A stretch of DNA of 41,024 bases from a virus, in the IMG/VR virus record IMGVR_UViG_3300046003_005061, positions 1-41,024 of that record. The stretch is one strand, 5' to 3'. The notes below the pieces were generated by a model. That model did no database searches. It was not told where the DNA came from and was given only the letters and a program-made list of their open reading frames with translations. Both the position numbers and the translations under genes were made by a program. Positions 30,947-38,900 of this stretch are shown piece after piece; positions within the stretch are counted from its first letter, which is position 1, and each line of letters begins with the position of its first letter.

Positions 30947-32947
30947 TTAGTAGCCAAATTCTTGTTGGGGTCGGCGCTTGAACCGCTCCAGATCGATGTG
31001 TCTCGGGTTGGCATTCAGCAGGTAGCGCAGCACGTCGATGGGGTCTTTCCACGCGCTCTGCGCAGCCCCCGGCACGGCATAGCCAGGGTAGTTTTGCAGG
31101 GCACCGATCAAGTTCGTGCAATGCTCCGCAATCCGCACCTGCGGCCCGCGCCCGAGTTGCGGATCTACCTCACGCCAGCCAGTCTTCTCATTGATCACGG
31201 CCAGCTCACGATTCCACATGAGCATGGAGTTGATGTTCTGTTCACCGGGCATGACGCGGCTGCTGCCCGCCTCGCCCCCGGCATCCCTGCCTGCCTGCAT
31301 GAAGTAAAGTTTGTTGTCTTCCATCCACTCGATCATGGTCTTCCCACCGTCTTGATTCTCACCCGTCGAATTGGACGAGCGACTGTCTGCAATGCGCCTG
31401 CCCCACAAGTTCAGCATCGTGCCCTCCAGATGATTCTGCTGTTCAGTGATCCCTTGTAGCGCGGCCAGCTTGGCCTCAATGCGCCGGATCTCACTGGCAC
31501 GGAATCCGTAGCCGACAGGCCATTGCTTCTGCGCATTGCCTTTGACGCCCATGCCGTGTTTGCCGCCCGACTTCGCCCATTCACAGTCCTCCCCTGTAAA
31601 CATCGACGCACCAGGCACGCACACCACATCACTCGCTTGCGGATACTCATGGGCGATAAAGATGTCACCCGGCCCGAAATGACCGTGTGCCTTGCCCAGC
31701 ACAAAAGCCCACAGCATGAACCACGCACGGCCACCCGTGGCATTCGGATCACAGGCCATCCACCACGTCCCAAACTCAGCAGGCGGCAGCCATGAAATCG
31801 GCCTCACATGCACCTGCACATTGAAGTTCGGAAACGGTGAATCTGCCGTGCCTTCGGCGATGCCGTAGCACTTCCACAGCTTCTTCGCGCGTGGACTGCC
31901 CAGCTCCGCCTTCTTCATCCCGTCCCAGTTCCCGCCGAGCGGATTCTGCCAGGCATAGATCCACATGAAACGCCGCGTCGGGTTCTCACAATGAACCACG
32001 CAAGGCAGCTTCTCACCGCCCACGATGACTCCATCCTCATTGCGCCGTGGCAGCAAGTCACGGTCAGCCTCGATCTCACGCACAGTCTTGGCCTTCTCCA
32101 TGAACCAGCGCACCGTCTCGGTGTAACCATCGCGGAAGGTGTAAGTCACGAACTGCACCGCCACCAGCAACCGGCCAATCAAGTCACGCGGAAACCACAT
32201 CTCAGGATCACGCTCCTTTGCGGCCAGCAGTTCCTTCCATTTCGAAATCCATTCATGTGTGAACTCCGCCGCTGTCAGCAGTCGGTTCTCCACCGCTTCC
32301 AGCACATTCACCGGCACGCTTTCATCACCCCAGGCTGTTGTTGGCCTCGGCCCTTCCAGCTTGCCGATGTCTTGCGCCCAGGTCTTGAACCGGCACACCG
32401 CGCCACTCATCACCGCGCACTCGTTATTCGTGAAGCCGCCCGCTGCATCATAGGCCATCTTTTGACTCGCCAGCTTCTTCATGCGGCCCGTGTCCGTCTT
32501 GTAGTCGTTCGGCTGCCAGAACCGCAGCGTGGCCTCCACCACTTCCGCGCTCTTGTCATCGTCGATGCTGAACGTCCAGAACGTCCGCTGATGCGCTGGC
32601 ATCTCCGGCTCGCACTGCTCCATTGCCAGTGAATAAAACCGCCCCAGCGCCATCGTCTTGCCCGATCCATTGCTGCCACCAATCCCCATCGTGCAAGGCA
32701 CACCAGGATTCGCCACCCGCAGCCGCGTCGTCTCCCACAAAATATCGTCCCACGACCGGAAGAACCAGCCGTGATGATAAGGATCTTCACTCGCCTCACG
32801 AATCCGATCCTCGCGCGCCGCCACCGCCGCCATCGCATCCTCCGCCCCCAGCGCCATCAGCTCCGCGCCAGTGATGGGCGGCAGCATCCCATGCGGTCTT
32901 TGTGTCTCTGCCAAAAGTTCAAACGCCAGTTTTTCCTCGTCGTTCAT
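30947..32947 (-). CDS. terL: Terminase large subunit (666 aa)
   Basis: This is the DNA-packaging motor and nuclease. The Walker A motif GSNGSGKT is at residues 91-98. A Walker B-like site with catalytic Glu is TAWGDES at 204-210. The nuclease domain starts around WWMACDPN (Asp400), and a conserved-looking SWKDPIDVLRYLLN stretch is near the C-terminus, typical of terminases. The start overlaps the upstream small gene (ATGA, 32944-32947). Length is at the upper end for the family. It belongs to the late operon with the small subunit-like gene two genes upstream. Confidence 0.88.
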   Translation of the reverse strand: MNDEEKLAFELLAETQRPHGMLPPITGAELMALGAEDAMAAVAAREDRIREASEDPYHHGWFFRSWDDILWETTRLRVANPGVPCTMGIGGSNGSGKTMALGRFYSLAMEQCEPEMPAHQRTFWTFSIDDDKSAEVVEATLRFWQPNDYKTDTGRMKKLASQKMAYDAAGGFTNNECAVMSGAVCRFKTWAQDIGKLEGPRPTTAWGDESVPVNVLEAVENRLLTAAEFTHEWISKWKELLAAKERDPEMWFPRDLIGRLLVAVQFVTYTFRDGYTETVRWFMEKAKTVREIEADRDLLPRRNEDGVIVGGEKLPCVVHCENPTRRFMWIYAWQNPLGGNWDGMKKAELGSPRAKKLWKCYGIAEGTADSPFPNFNVQVHVRPISWLPPAEFGTWWMACDPNATGGRAWFMLWAFVLGKAHGHFGPGDIFIAHEYPQASDVVCVPGASMFTGEDCEWAKSGGKHGMGVKGNAQKQWPVGYGFRASEIRRIEAKLAALQGITEQQNHLEGTMLNLWGRRIADSRSSNSTGENQDGGKTMIEWMEDNKLYFMQAGRDAGGEAGSSRVMPGEQNINSMLMWNRELAVINEKTGWREVDPQLGRGPQVRIAEHCTNLIGALQNYPGYAVPGAAQSAWKDPIDVLRYLLNANPRHIDLERFKRRPQQEFGY

Positions 32948-33147
32948 CGTGTTTGATGTTGGTTTCCCTTGCCATTGAAAGAGTTAAATTCCTCGCAGAC
33001 GTAATCCGCCAGCATCTCGTTGATCTTCGCAGACAGGCTTTTCCCGTCTCGAAAGCATTTGTTCTTTGCCAGCGCCATCACGATGGGCGTGAGCGTGATC
33101 GAGGCATTCACCTTCTTGACGTTCGGGTTTATCTTGGGTCGGCTCAT
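32944..33147 (-). CDS. Small ribbon-helix-helix-like protein (67 aa)
   Basis: The sequence VKKVNASITLTPIVMALAKN followed by GKSLSAKINEMLADYVCEEF has the strand-helix-helix layout of Arc/CopG-type DNA-binding proteins. It overlaps neighbours on both sides by ATGA. Placed between the two terminase genes, it may be a late regulator or a packaging accessory. Confidence 0.6.
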   Translation of the reverse strand: MSRPKINPNVKKVNASITLTPIVMALAKNKCFRDGKSLSAKINEMLADYVCEEFNSFNGKGNQHQTR

Positions 33148-33770
33148 GGTTTGTCATTCGTGATTCGGATTTCCTCATGCTGTGCCACTGGCACCACCTC
33201 CACCTCCACACTCGGTTCACTCAGCGGCAGCGCCGGTGCCTTCATCTTCTCACGCGCCAGTTTCATAAAGTCCTCAAACGTCTTGGCCTTCCTGCCATCA
33301 TCCGTGTTGCCGCTGATCCTCGTCGCCCCGCCACTGCTGAGCTGCTTCACGTTATACACCGCCGTCAGCGCCATCGCCGCTGCTCCCAAATCCTTCGCCG
33401 CCTTGGCTGTATAAAGAAGTTCCTCAATCTTGTCCAGAGCATCTGCCGAAAGCAGTGCTGACCGACGCCGGATAATCTCATCAATTTCCCCCGGTTTGAA
33501 CTCATCCCGATCATTAAACAGCGCGATGATCGTATTCCGCGAAATCCCCGGCAGACCCCGCGCTTCTCGGTGTTCATCGACCATCCGTTCCAGTTTGGAT
33601 TTATTGGTGAGGCCAAGCCCCCGAACCAAATACACTGCAAACTGGAAGCTCTCCGCATCCCGCTCCTTCCACCTCTCCGCCGTATGCGCCCGCCATTCCC
33701 CCGCCGGAGCTTCCGCTAATGGTTCCCCATCCATCGTCATCAATGGCAAACGTGGTTGATCTTCGTTCAT
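33144..33770 (-). CDS. terS: Terminase small subunit-like protein (208 aa)
   Basis: The start at 33770 (MNEDQPRLPLMTMDG) overlaps the stop of the IntI-like gene as ATGA; a longer frame reaching 33875 would lie within that gene. Residues about 40-100 are a helical, HTH-like DNA-binding region (LTNKSKLERMVDEHREARGL, then GISRNTIIALFNDRDEFKPG). The rest is helical and ends with a variable tail. Position before the large subunit, size and helical layout fit a small terminase that recognises the packaging site. No specific family was matched. Confidence 0.65.
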   Translation of the reverse strand: MNEDQPRLPLMTMDGEPLAEAPAGEWRAHTAERWKERDAESFQFAVYLVRGLGLTNKSKLERMVDEHREARGLPGISRNTIIALFNDRDEFKPGEIDEIIRRRSALLSADALDKIEELLYTAKAAKDLGAAAMALTAVYNVKQLSSGGATRISGNTDDGRKAKTFEDFMKLAREKMKAPALPLSEPSVEVEVVPVAQHEEIRITNDKP

Positions 33771-34777
33771 GCGCAGCGGGCCTGGGGTTGGGCTTGTGGG
33801 AATAACAGAACATTCGGAGCATCCGGCATCACATCCAGCGGGCTGGTGATCGTCTCGGCAAACTTGGGCACGCAATGCAAATATACCTGCGTCGTCTCCA
33901 CCGAGTTATGGCCTAACAACTCCTGCACCTGCGTGATGCTGGCCCCATTCGCCAGCAGGTTCGTGGCGAACGAATGCCGCAGCGTGTGGGCCGTCACCCG
34001 TTTCGTGATGCCACACTTACGCACCGCCACCCGCAGCGCCTTCCCAAGCGTGTGTTCATGCACATGATGCCTTCTTACGATCTTGGTCCGTGGGTCAACC
34101 GACTCGCCACCCGCAGGCCACAGCCAGAACCATGCCCACTCGCGCCCACCGTTCGGAAACTTCCGTTCCAGTCCATCCGGCAAATAGATAGGCATTCGGC
34201 TTTCAGCCCGGTCCCGTTCATAGATCACCCGCACCCGCTCAATGTGTGCATGGAGCCGATGCACCACCGTTTGCGGCAGCACCGTGATGCGATCCTTGTC
34301 ACCCTTCCCACCCCGCACCGTGATGAGTCGCGCATTCAAGTCCACATCCTTCACCCGCAGATTCAGCAGTTCCGAGATCCGCAGCCCTGAACCATACGCC
34401 ACCTCAGACATCAGCCGAGTATTGGCCGGCATCGCATCCAGCAGCAGCCGCATCTCAGCCGGAGCCAACCACGTCGGCAGCCGTTGCGGCCTCTTAGCCC
34501 TTGCCCACTTGCCGATTTCCCCCAGCGGTTCCTTGATCACGTCCCGATACAGAAACACAATCGCATTCAGCGCTTGGTTCTGAGTCGAAGCCGCCGAGCA
34601 CGGAGCCAGTTTCTCCAAGAACAACCGCACCCGCTCCTCACGAGTCCGATCCGCACAAGTGCGGACATGCTCACCAAATCGCCGAATCCATCCCGCATAC
34701 GTTTCTTCCGTGTGCCGAGACAGCCGCCGCATTCGGCACACCAGTCTCACCTGTTCATACATTTCGTGTTTGTTCAT
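33767..34777 (-). CDS. intI: Integron-type integrase, IntI-like tyrosine recombinase (336 aa)
   Basis: Residues 1-95 form a SAM-like core-binding domain (LSRHTEETYAGWIRRFGEHV). Catalytic residues are Arg133 (YGSGLRISELLNLRVKDVD), Lys158 (GGKGDKDR), His264 and Arg267 (HTLRHSFATNLL), His290 (LGHNSVETT) and Tyr299. Residues about 200-240 hold the insertion that defines integron integrases (LERKFPNGGREWAWFWLWPA, then DPRTKIVRRHHVHE), and the C-terminal SPLD is also shared with IntI proteins. XerC/XerD lack this insertion. It would recombine attI/attC-like or related sites. It is coupled by ATGA to the terminase gene. No attC array or attI consensus was found nearby. Confidence 0.88.
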   Translation of the reverse strand: MNKHEMYEQVRLVCRMRRLSRHTEETYAGWIRRFGEHVRTCADRTREERVRLFLEKLAPCSAASTQNQALNAIVFLYRDVIKEPLGEIGKWARAKRPQRLPTWLAPAEMRLLLDAMPANTRLMSEVAYGSGLRISELLNLRVKDVDLNARLITVRGGKGDKDRITVLPQTVVHRLHAHIERVRVIYERDRAESRMPIYLPDGLERKFPNGGREWAWFWLWPAGGESVDPRTKIVRRHHVHEHTLGKALRVAVRKCGITKRVTAHTLRHSFATNLLANGASITQVQELLGHNSVETTQVYLHCVPKFAETITSPLDVMPDAPNVLLFPQAQPQARCA

Positions 34778-34813
34778 GGCTATGTAGAAATCTGGTGTTG
34801 ATAATCACTGTTC
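34777..34813 (-). repeat. 37-bp inverted dispersed repeat, copy B
   Basis: Read on the minus strand, it matches 4465-4501 at 35 of 37 positions. It covers the last codons of the small HTH gene (stop at 34780-34782) and the first base of the IntI-like ATG. Its position at the 5' edge of a recombinase gene is where integron integrases keep their primary site, but no GTTRRRY-type core was recognised. Confidence 0.85.
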
Positions 34814-34995
34814 TCTGACTTGCGCTTACCTCTCGGCCTGCGGAGCGACTGAATCGCTAGGACTGCCTCGTTGGTGATGGTCATCGTGCCGTTTTCCCGC
34901 TTCGCCACTGTCACGCGATTGACGCCCAACAACGAGGCAACCTCGGCTTGTGTGCCGAGGCGCTCGCGGATGGCCTTGTATTCAGTGGCGGTCAT
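34780..34995 (-). CDS. XRE-family HTH regulator (71 aa)
   Basis: Residues about 4-58 match a lambda-repressor-like (XRE) HTH: YKAIRERLGTQAEVASLLGV followed by NRVTVAKRENGTMTITNEA. The C-terminus is basic (RRPRGKRKSE) and ends NSDYQHQIST within the dispersed 37-bp repeat. It overlaps the upstream gene by ATGA and is followed two bases after its stop by the IntI-like start. It probably regulates either the late operon or recombinase expression. Confidence 0.8.
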   Translation of the reverse strand: MTATEYKAIRERLGTQAEVASLLGVNRVTVAKRENGTMTITNEAVLAIQSLRRPRGKRKSENSDYQHQIST

Positions 34996-35273
34996 GGTGC
35001 TAGCATTCTCTCCGCTTCTATGAGTTTTTTGGCTTCATCCATCCGCGTTTGAAGATCGTCGTTGCTGTCGTTATCCATGCAGTGCTGATCCACCTCGTAG
35101 GATGCCACCAGCAGTTCGAGCATCTTTAGCCACCGCGCCGCGTTTGCCCGTTCTTTGCAGACTGCCGATTGATACGCGCCGAATGATCCGCACGCGCTTT
35201 GCGTTTTGCGGTCACATTCCAGACCTTGCCACGGTATTTCGCGGCTTCCACACCAGCGGCACCGTGCGCTCAT
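34992..35273 (-). CDS. Small protein with Cys-rich N-terminus (93 aa)
   Basis: CRWCGSREIPWQGLECD with further Cys (SACGS, VCKE) suggests a small zinc-binding knuckle at residues about 5-40; the rest is helical (AARWLKMLELLVASYEVDQH). Overlaps both neighbours by ATGA. No family recognised; a small DNA- or RNA-binding accessory is possible. Confidence 0.6.
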   Translation of the reverse strand: MSARCRWCGSREIPWQGLECDRKTQSACGSFGAYQSAVCKERANAARWLKMLELLVASYEVDQHCMDNDSNDDLQTRMDEAKKLIEAERMLAP

Positions 35274-35446
35274 TGCGCAACCTCCATTTTAAGCACGGCA
35301 CGCACGCACCGCTTATTCATTGCCAGCCATTCTCCATTGGCAAGGCGGATGAGCCAAGCGAACGGTGCGCCACCAAAAGCGTTTTTGTAGCAGATAAGCC
35401 TAGCGTTGATCTTGCGGGAGATTTGGATGTTGGAGCGTGTTGTCAT
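35270..35446 (-). CDS. Small basic protein (58 aa)
   Basis: First gene of the leftward late operon as read here. The start at 35446 (MTTRSNIQISRKINARLICY) follows an A/C-rich leader (AACCAAACCAAACAACACT); an upstream in-frame ATG at 35485 would sit in an operator-like inverted repeat. Basic and beta-like (PFAWLIRLANGEWLAMNKRC). Function unknown. Confidence 0.55.
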   Translation of the reverse strand: MTTRSNIQISRKINARLICYKNAFGGAPFAWLIRLANGEWLAMNKRCVRAVLKMEVAQ

Positions 35447-35581
35447 AGTGTTGTTTGGTTTGGTTACGTTCCTAGTGTGTAGCATAAAGCTACACTGTGC
35501 AAGTCCTTATTTGAAGATTTTTCACCAACGTCAGAGAACAATGAGATGCAGTCCAACTTCGCTTAGGCTCAGTGGCTGATC
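35447..35581 (-). promoter_or_regulatory. Probable late promoter/operator region
   Basis: This gap between the replication and late operons contains a perfect inverted repeat GTGTAGC-ATAAA-GCTACAC (35477-35495) and a CAA-rich leader downstream. A TATGCT-like box lies inside the repeat on the minus strand. No clear -35 at proper spacing was found. It may be the site where late transcription is started or controlled. Confidence 0.45.
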
Positions 35582-35872
35582 TCAAACGTTCGCCCTCTCC
35601 TCGTAGCGATCTTCCGTCATCCATGAGTTGTGCCACATGAGCTTGCGATCTTCACACGGCATCCCTCGTGTGGTGCGATCATATCCGCGACAACACGGGC
35701 AATCCCAGAACTCCGGCGAGTCTGAGTTGCAGCGCGGGCATACATTCCAGCGCAGCCGCCGCAACGCCATCCAGTATCTCAGCGTCCATCGCAGCGAAGT
35801 TAGCAAGCCACGCCAAGGGCGAACAAGGCGCGGCAGATCAACAGCAGGGGCGGTTGTGTTTGGTGTGCTCAT
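35582..35872 (-). CDS. Small zinc-ribbon-like protein (96 aa)
   Basis: The central CPRCNSDSPEFWDCPCCRGY (about residues 45-64) has four to five Cys in CxxC pairs typical of a zinc ribbon. The N-terminal half is basic with a predicted helix (PWRGLLTSLRWTLRYWMALR). It lies after ssb in the leftward direction. A nucleic-acid-binding role in replication or transcription is plausible but not proven. Confidence 0.6.
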   Translation of the reverse strand: MSTPNTTAPAVDLPRLVRPWRGLLTSLRWTLRYWMALRRLRWNVCPRCNSDSPEFWDCPCCRGYDRTTRGMPCEDRKLMWHNSWMTEDRYEERANV

Positions 35873-35939
35873 AGTGATTCAAATGTCTTTGGCTTCGTCA
35901 ATGGGCCGCGCCTGCCCCTGCTGTGTCTGCGCTTGGTCG

Positions 35940-36386
35940 TTAAAAGGGAATGTCATTACCCTCCCCGGCTCCGCCAAACACTGCGCCCATCGACTCGTTA
36001 CCCGTGGCATCACCGACCCCCGGCTTGCTCACTGGAGCCGCTCCCGCCTTGCCTCCGCGTGACTCGCCACAAAATTCAAACTGCTCGACCACTACCAGCG
36101 TCTTGCTGCGCGCCTTGCCTGTTTCCTTGTCCGTCCACTTGTCCTGCGCCAGCCGACCTTCGATCAAGATGGGCGATCCCTTCTTGAAGAACTGGGCGAT
36201 TGTCTCCGCCTGTTTGCTCCATGCCTGGCATTCCAAGAACACCACCTCTTCCTTCATCTCCCCCGTCTGCTGATCCTTCAACTTGCGATTCACCGCAATC
36301 GCAAACTCCCCCACCGCCGTGCCCTTCGGCGTGTAGCGCAGATCCATGTCGCGTGTCAGATTACCTTTAAGTATGGTTCGATTCAT
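35940..36386 (-). CDS. ssb: Single-stranded DNA-binding protein (148 aa)
   Basis: OB-fold SSB: MNRTILKGNLTRDMDLRYTP, then FAIAVNRKLKDQQTGEMKEE, FLECQAWSKQAETIAQFFKK and GSPILIEGRLAQDKWTDKET. It has a Gly-rich linker and an acidic tip ending NDIPF that docks partner proteins. It coats ssDNA in phage replication. It follows the DnaB-like helicase gene, and its leader is three tandem copies of TGTTGGTTAA (read on the plus strand) without Shine-Dalgarno. Confidence 0.93.
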   Translation of the reverse strand: MNRTILKGNLTRDMDLRYTPKGTAVGEFAIAVNRKLKDQQTGEMKEEVVFLECQAWSKQAETIAQFFKKGSPILIEGRLAQDKWTDKETGKARSKTLVVVEQFEFCGESRGGKAGAAPVSKPGVGDATGNESMGAVFGGAGEGNDIPF

Positions 36387-36388
36387 TG

Positions 36389-36418
36389 TGTTGGTTAATG
36401 TTGGTTAATGTTGGTTAA
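36389..36418. repeat. Three tandem 10-bp repeats before ssb
   Basis: TGTTGGTTAA occurs three times in tandem. On the coding (minus) strand it reads TTAACCAACA, giving the ssb leader the CAA-rich AACCAACA motif seen before other operon genes. The repeat overlaps the last codon and stop of the helicase gene. Confidence 0.85.
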
Positions 36419-37947
36419 TCTGGAAATGCCCCGTCCATCTCTGAGTCTTTTTTGCCTTTGCTTCCCTTGTCCTTCTTCCCGGTGGCATCGTGGCTTTGAT
36501 AGCCCTTCTGCCGCTCGGCTGAATTGTTGCTGAACAGTTTTTCTGTCGCCGGATCAAAGCGCGCCAGCGGTGCAATGAACCGCAGTGGAATCACTGCCTC
36601 AGAACTGTGGCGCGACTTCACCAGCAGCAACTCGGCTGCCTCCATGTAGGCACCCTCGCTGCCATAATAGTCCTGCTGGTTCTCCTTCAGCCTTTCCCAC
36701 GGAATGAACTTGCATGGCCGGTGAACAAAGGCCGCGTAATCGGCCCACTTCTCGATAGCACTCGACCCGTCAAAGTCCCGCAGCGTTGGCCGCTTCCCTG
36801 GCTGGTCCTCACTGCCGCGCGATGCCTGAGCCAGCGCAATAATAATCACATCGCATTGCTTGGCCGCTGCCTTCAGCCCACCCACGACTTCCTTGATCCC
36901 CATGCGTTCATCCTGCTTCCCAGCCTTGGTCACGGCCTCGATGATCTGGATATAATCAATCATCACCACCCGGATGCCCCACTTTCTTTTGGCCGCACGA
37001 ATGCGCGCACGCACATCAGCAATCGTCAGTTCTGGAGTGTCATCCACCCACACCTGCGACTTCTGCCACTTAATTGCCGAAGTCATCACACTCGTTTCAT
37101 CGTCCTTGGATAGAAACCCCGTCTTGCCCTTGCTCTGCTCGACATCGGCAGCCGAGAAGAGAACACGCCTGCCCACCTGCATTCTCCCCATCTCCAGAGA
37201 GAACATCAGAGTCGGAACCTGCTGCTCACCCAGCATGGCAAAGGTCATGCTCTCCATCAGCCTCAGAAGCAGATTCGTTTTCCCCATGCCTGGCCGCGCT
37301 CCAATGACAAACAAATCAGGCGCTTCCAGTCCGTTGATGGTTCGGTCCAGATCCGGCAGGCCCGTCTTGACGCCGCGAATCTTGCCCTTGTTCTTCATCG
37401 CCTGATCCAAGTCTTCCAGCGTCTCGCTCATCACGGTGCTCATGCTTACCGCCTGATTGCTCTGCTCCAGCACTTGCAGCAAAGACATCTCAGAATCTGC
37501 GCACTGCATCGCTTCCTTCCATGATCGTGTCATGTCCATCGCCATCATCCGACTCTCCTGAGCCGTAGCAATGATGGTTCGGCGTGCCAGCCGATCCGTG
37601 AGCGTTTCACACCACTGATCAAAGCCCAGCAGCGTCGTGTAGCCCGTGGTCAGTTCCATGACAAACGAGGCCGTCACCAACTGATCCAGCACCTCATGCT
37701 CACGCAGCCAGTTCACCACATTCACCGGCTCGATGATTTTGCTGGCATCCGCCATCGCTCTCAGCTCGACAAACAAAGCGCGGGTATCCGGGCAGTAAAA
37801 GTGATCATCACGCAGCTTTCGAATCGCATCGTCAGCATACTTGCCAGGATCACTCAGCATCGCACCGAGCACACCTTGCTCCGCCTCACGGCTGTAGGGA
37901 ATGGATGGGTCGCTCACTGTGCGCCCCCCTTTTCTTTTTTCTGCCAT
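36415..37947 (-). CDS. dnaB: Replicative DnaB-like helicase (510 aa)
   Basis: An N-terminal helical domain (SREAEQGVLGAMLSDPGKYA, residues about 19-38) and a RecA-like C-terminal ATPase domain are present. Walker A GARPGMGKT is at residues 216-224, Walker B VVMIDYIQII around Asp331, and the motif FSLEMGRMQVGRRV fits the DnaB family. It would unwind DNA at the phage origin, loaded by the neighbouring initiator. It overlaps that gene by 34 bases. The C-terminal tail is Lys/Gly-rich low complexity (KKDKGSKGKKDSE), not typical of host DnaB. Confidence 0.92.
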   Translation of the reverse strand: MAEKRKGGRTVSDPSIPYSREAEQGVLGAMLSDPGKYADDAIRKLRDDHFYCPDTRALFVELRAMADASKIIEPVNVVNWLREHEVLDQLVTASFVMELTTGYTTLLGFDQWCETLTDRLARRTIIATAQESRMMAMDMTRSWKEAMQCADSEMSLLQVLEQSNQAVSMSTVMSETLEDLDQAMKNKGKIRGVKTGLPDLDRTINGLEAPDLFVIGARPGMGKTNLLLRLMESMTFAMLGEQQVPTLMFSLEMGRMQVGRRVLFSAADVEQSKGKTGFLSKDDETSVMTSAIKWQKSQVWVDDTPELTIADVRARIRAAKRKWGIRVVMIDYIQIIEAVTKAGKQDERMGIKEVVGGLKAAAKQCDVIIIALAQASRGSEDQPGKRPTLRDFDGSSAIEKWADYAAFVHRPCKFIPWERLKENQQDYYGSEGAYMEAAELLLVKSRHSSEAVIPLRFIAPLARFDPATEKLFSNNSAERQKGYQSHDATGKKDKGSKGKKDSEMDGAFPD

Positions 37948-38900
37948 TCCTGCCTGAGTTCGCGGCGGGCATCTTCCGGCACATCAGACCACTGCTCCCA
38001 GCACCCGCCATAAATTCCGTTGGCGATGCCTTTCCAGTTCCACTCCGGCGGCGTGTCCTCACGCGGAAGCTGTGGCAATGTCGCCAGTTCATCCTCCTGC
38101 GCCTGATCCGCCTCATACCGCCTCTCCGCCCATGACTTGACCCCGCCGCCCCCTTCTTTTTTTTGCCCTCCCAAACCTGGACTTTGGCTGGATGCGTTTG
38201 AACTTCGGAGATCTCCACCGCGATCCTGCTCCTTTTGCAGCCAGGTCGTGATGAATTTGCGCCAGTTGCTCTTCTTGGCCTTCAGCGGATTCGACTTCAA
38301 CCACTGATCCATCGCCAGCAGTTGCCGGTTGATGTCGCAGGCCGGATATGCCTCCGACCATTCAAGCATGACCAACTCACCACAGCCTTGCCAGGAAGTC
38401 TTCAGACTCCAGAATGGCACAGGTGCCGCTGGCTCTGATCCGACAGGATCGAGCTTAAATCCTGTTCCCTGTTCCACTTCCCTGTTCCCTGTTCCCTGTT
38501 CCTGCACAGTTGCGTCATTGACGACTGGCATATGTGTCAATGATTCGTCATTGATTCGTCGTTGATCAATCTCAGACGGTTCACTGATCTTTGAAGCCTT
38601 GGGCCTTTGGATTACTTGGTGTTTGTGAAAACTGACCACATGCCCGACATCCCGACCATCAGCCGTCTTCGACAATCTGACGTAGCCAATCGACTCCAGC
38701 GCGGCCAGCATTTTCGGAATGCTCTTCAAATTTTCAGCAAACGGCATCAATTCTCCGCGAATCAGCGATGGATGCGCGAGAAAATAGCCTTCATCATCGG
38801 CCAAATTCAGCAGACCGATCGCCAGCAAGCGCACTTCTGGTGCCTGCTCACACATCACCTGGTGCTTCCAGAAGTCCGGTTTGAGAGATCTGATTCTCAT
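37914..38900 (-). CDS. Replication initiator, lambda O-like with internal repeats (328 aa)
   Basis: The N-terminus (MRIRSLKPDFWKHQVMCEQA, then VRLLAIGLLNLADDEGYFLA) is typical of phage O-like proteins with a winged-helix DNA-binding domain. Residues about 120-150 are encoded by a cluster of direct repeats (QEQGTGNREVEQGTGF), probably the replication origin. The C-terminal third has a Gly/Lys-rich linker and a helical domain that may contact the helicase. It precedes the helicase gene with a 34-base overlap. The first gene of the operon with ori inside it recalls lambda O. Confidence 0.82.
   Translation of the reverse strand: MRIRSLKPDFWKHQVMCEQAPEVRLLAIGLLNLADDEGYFLAHPSLIRGELMPFAENLKSIPKMLAALESIGYVRLSKTADGRDVGHVVSFHKHQVIQRPKASKISEPSEIDQRRINDESLTHMPVVNDATVQEQGTGNREVEQGTGFKLDPVGSEPAAPVPFWSLKTSWQGCGELVMLEWSEAYPACDINRQLLAMDQWLKSNPLKAKKSNWRKFITTWLQKEQDRGGDLRSSNASSQSPGLGGQKKEGGGGVKSWAERRYEADQAQEDELATLPQLPREDTPPEWNWKGIANGIYGGCWEQWSDVPEDARRELRQEWQKKEKGGAQ
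38461..38575. other. Candidate replication origin (iterons and AT-richer repeat)
   Basis: Inside the initiator gene, five copies of the 7-mer CTGTTCC lie in 38461-38504 (two, a degenerate spacer, then three). Next, at 38513-38572, GTCATTGACGAC and the units GATTCGTCATTGATTCGTCG form a second repeat array in a more AT-rich stretch. Iterons followed by an AT-richer region inside an O-type initiator gene are the lambda-type origin layout. Confidence 0.6.

Noticed and set aside
34777-34996. An attI site and cassette array next to the IntI-like gene
   Set aside because: No GTTRRRY/RYYYAAC core pairs or imperfect long palindromes like attC were recognised nearby, and neighbouring genes are a coupled leftward operon rather than promoterless cassettes.
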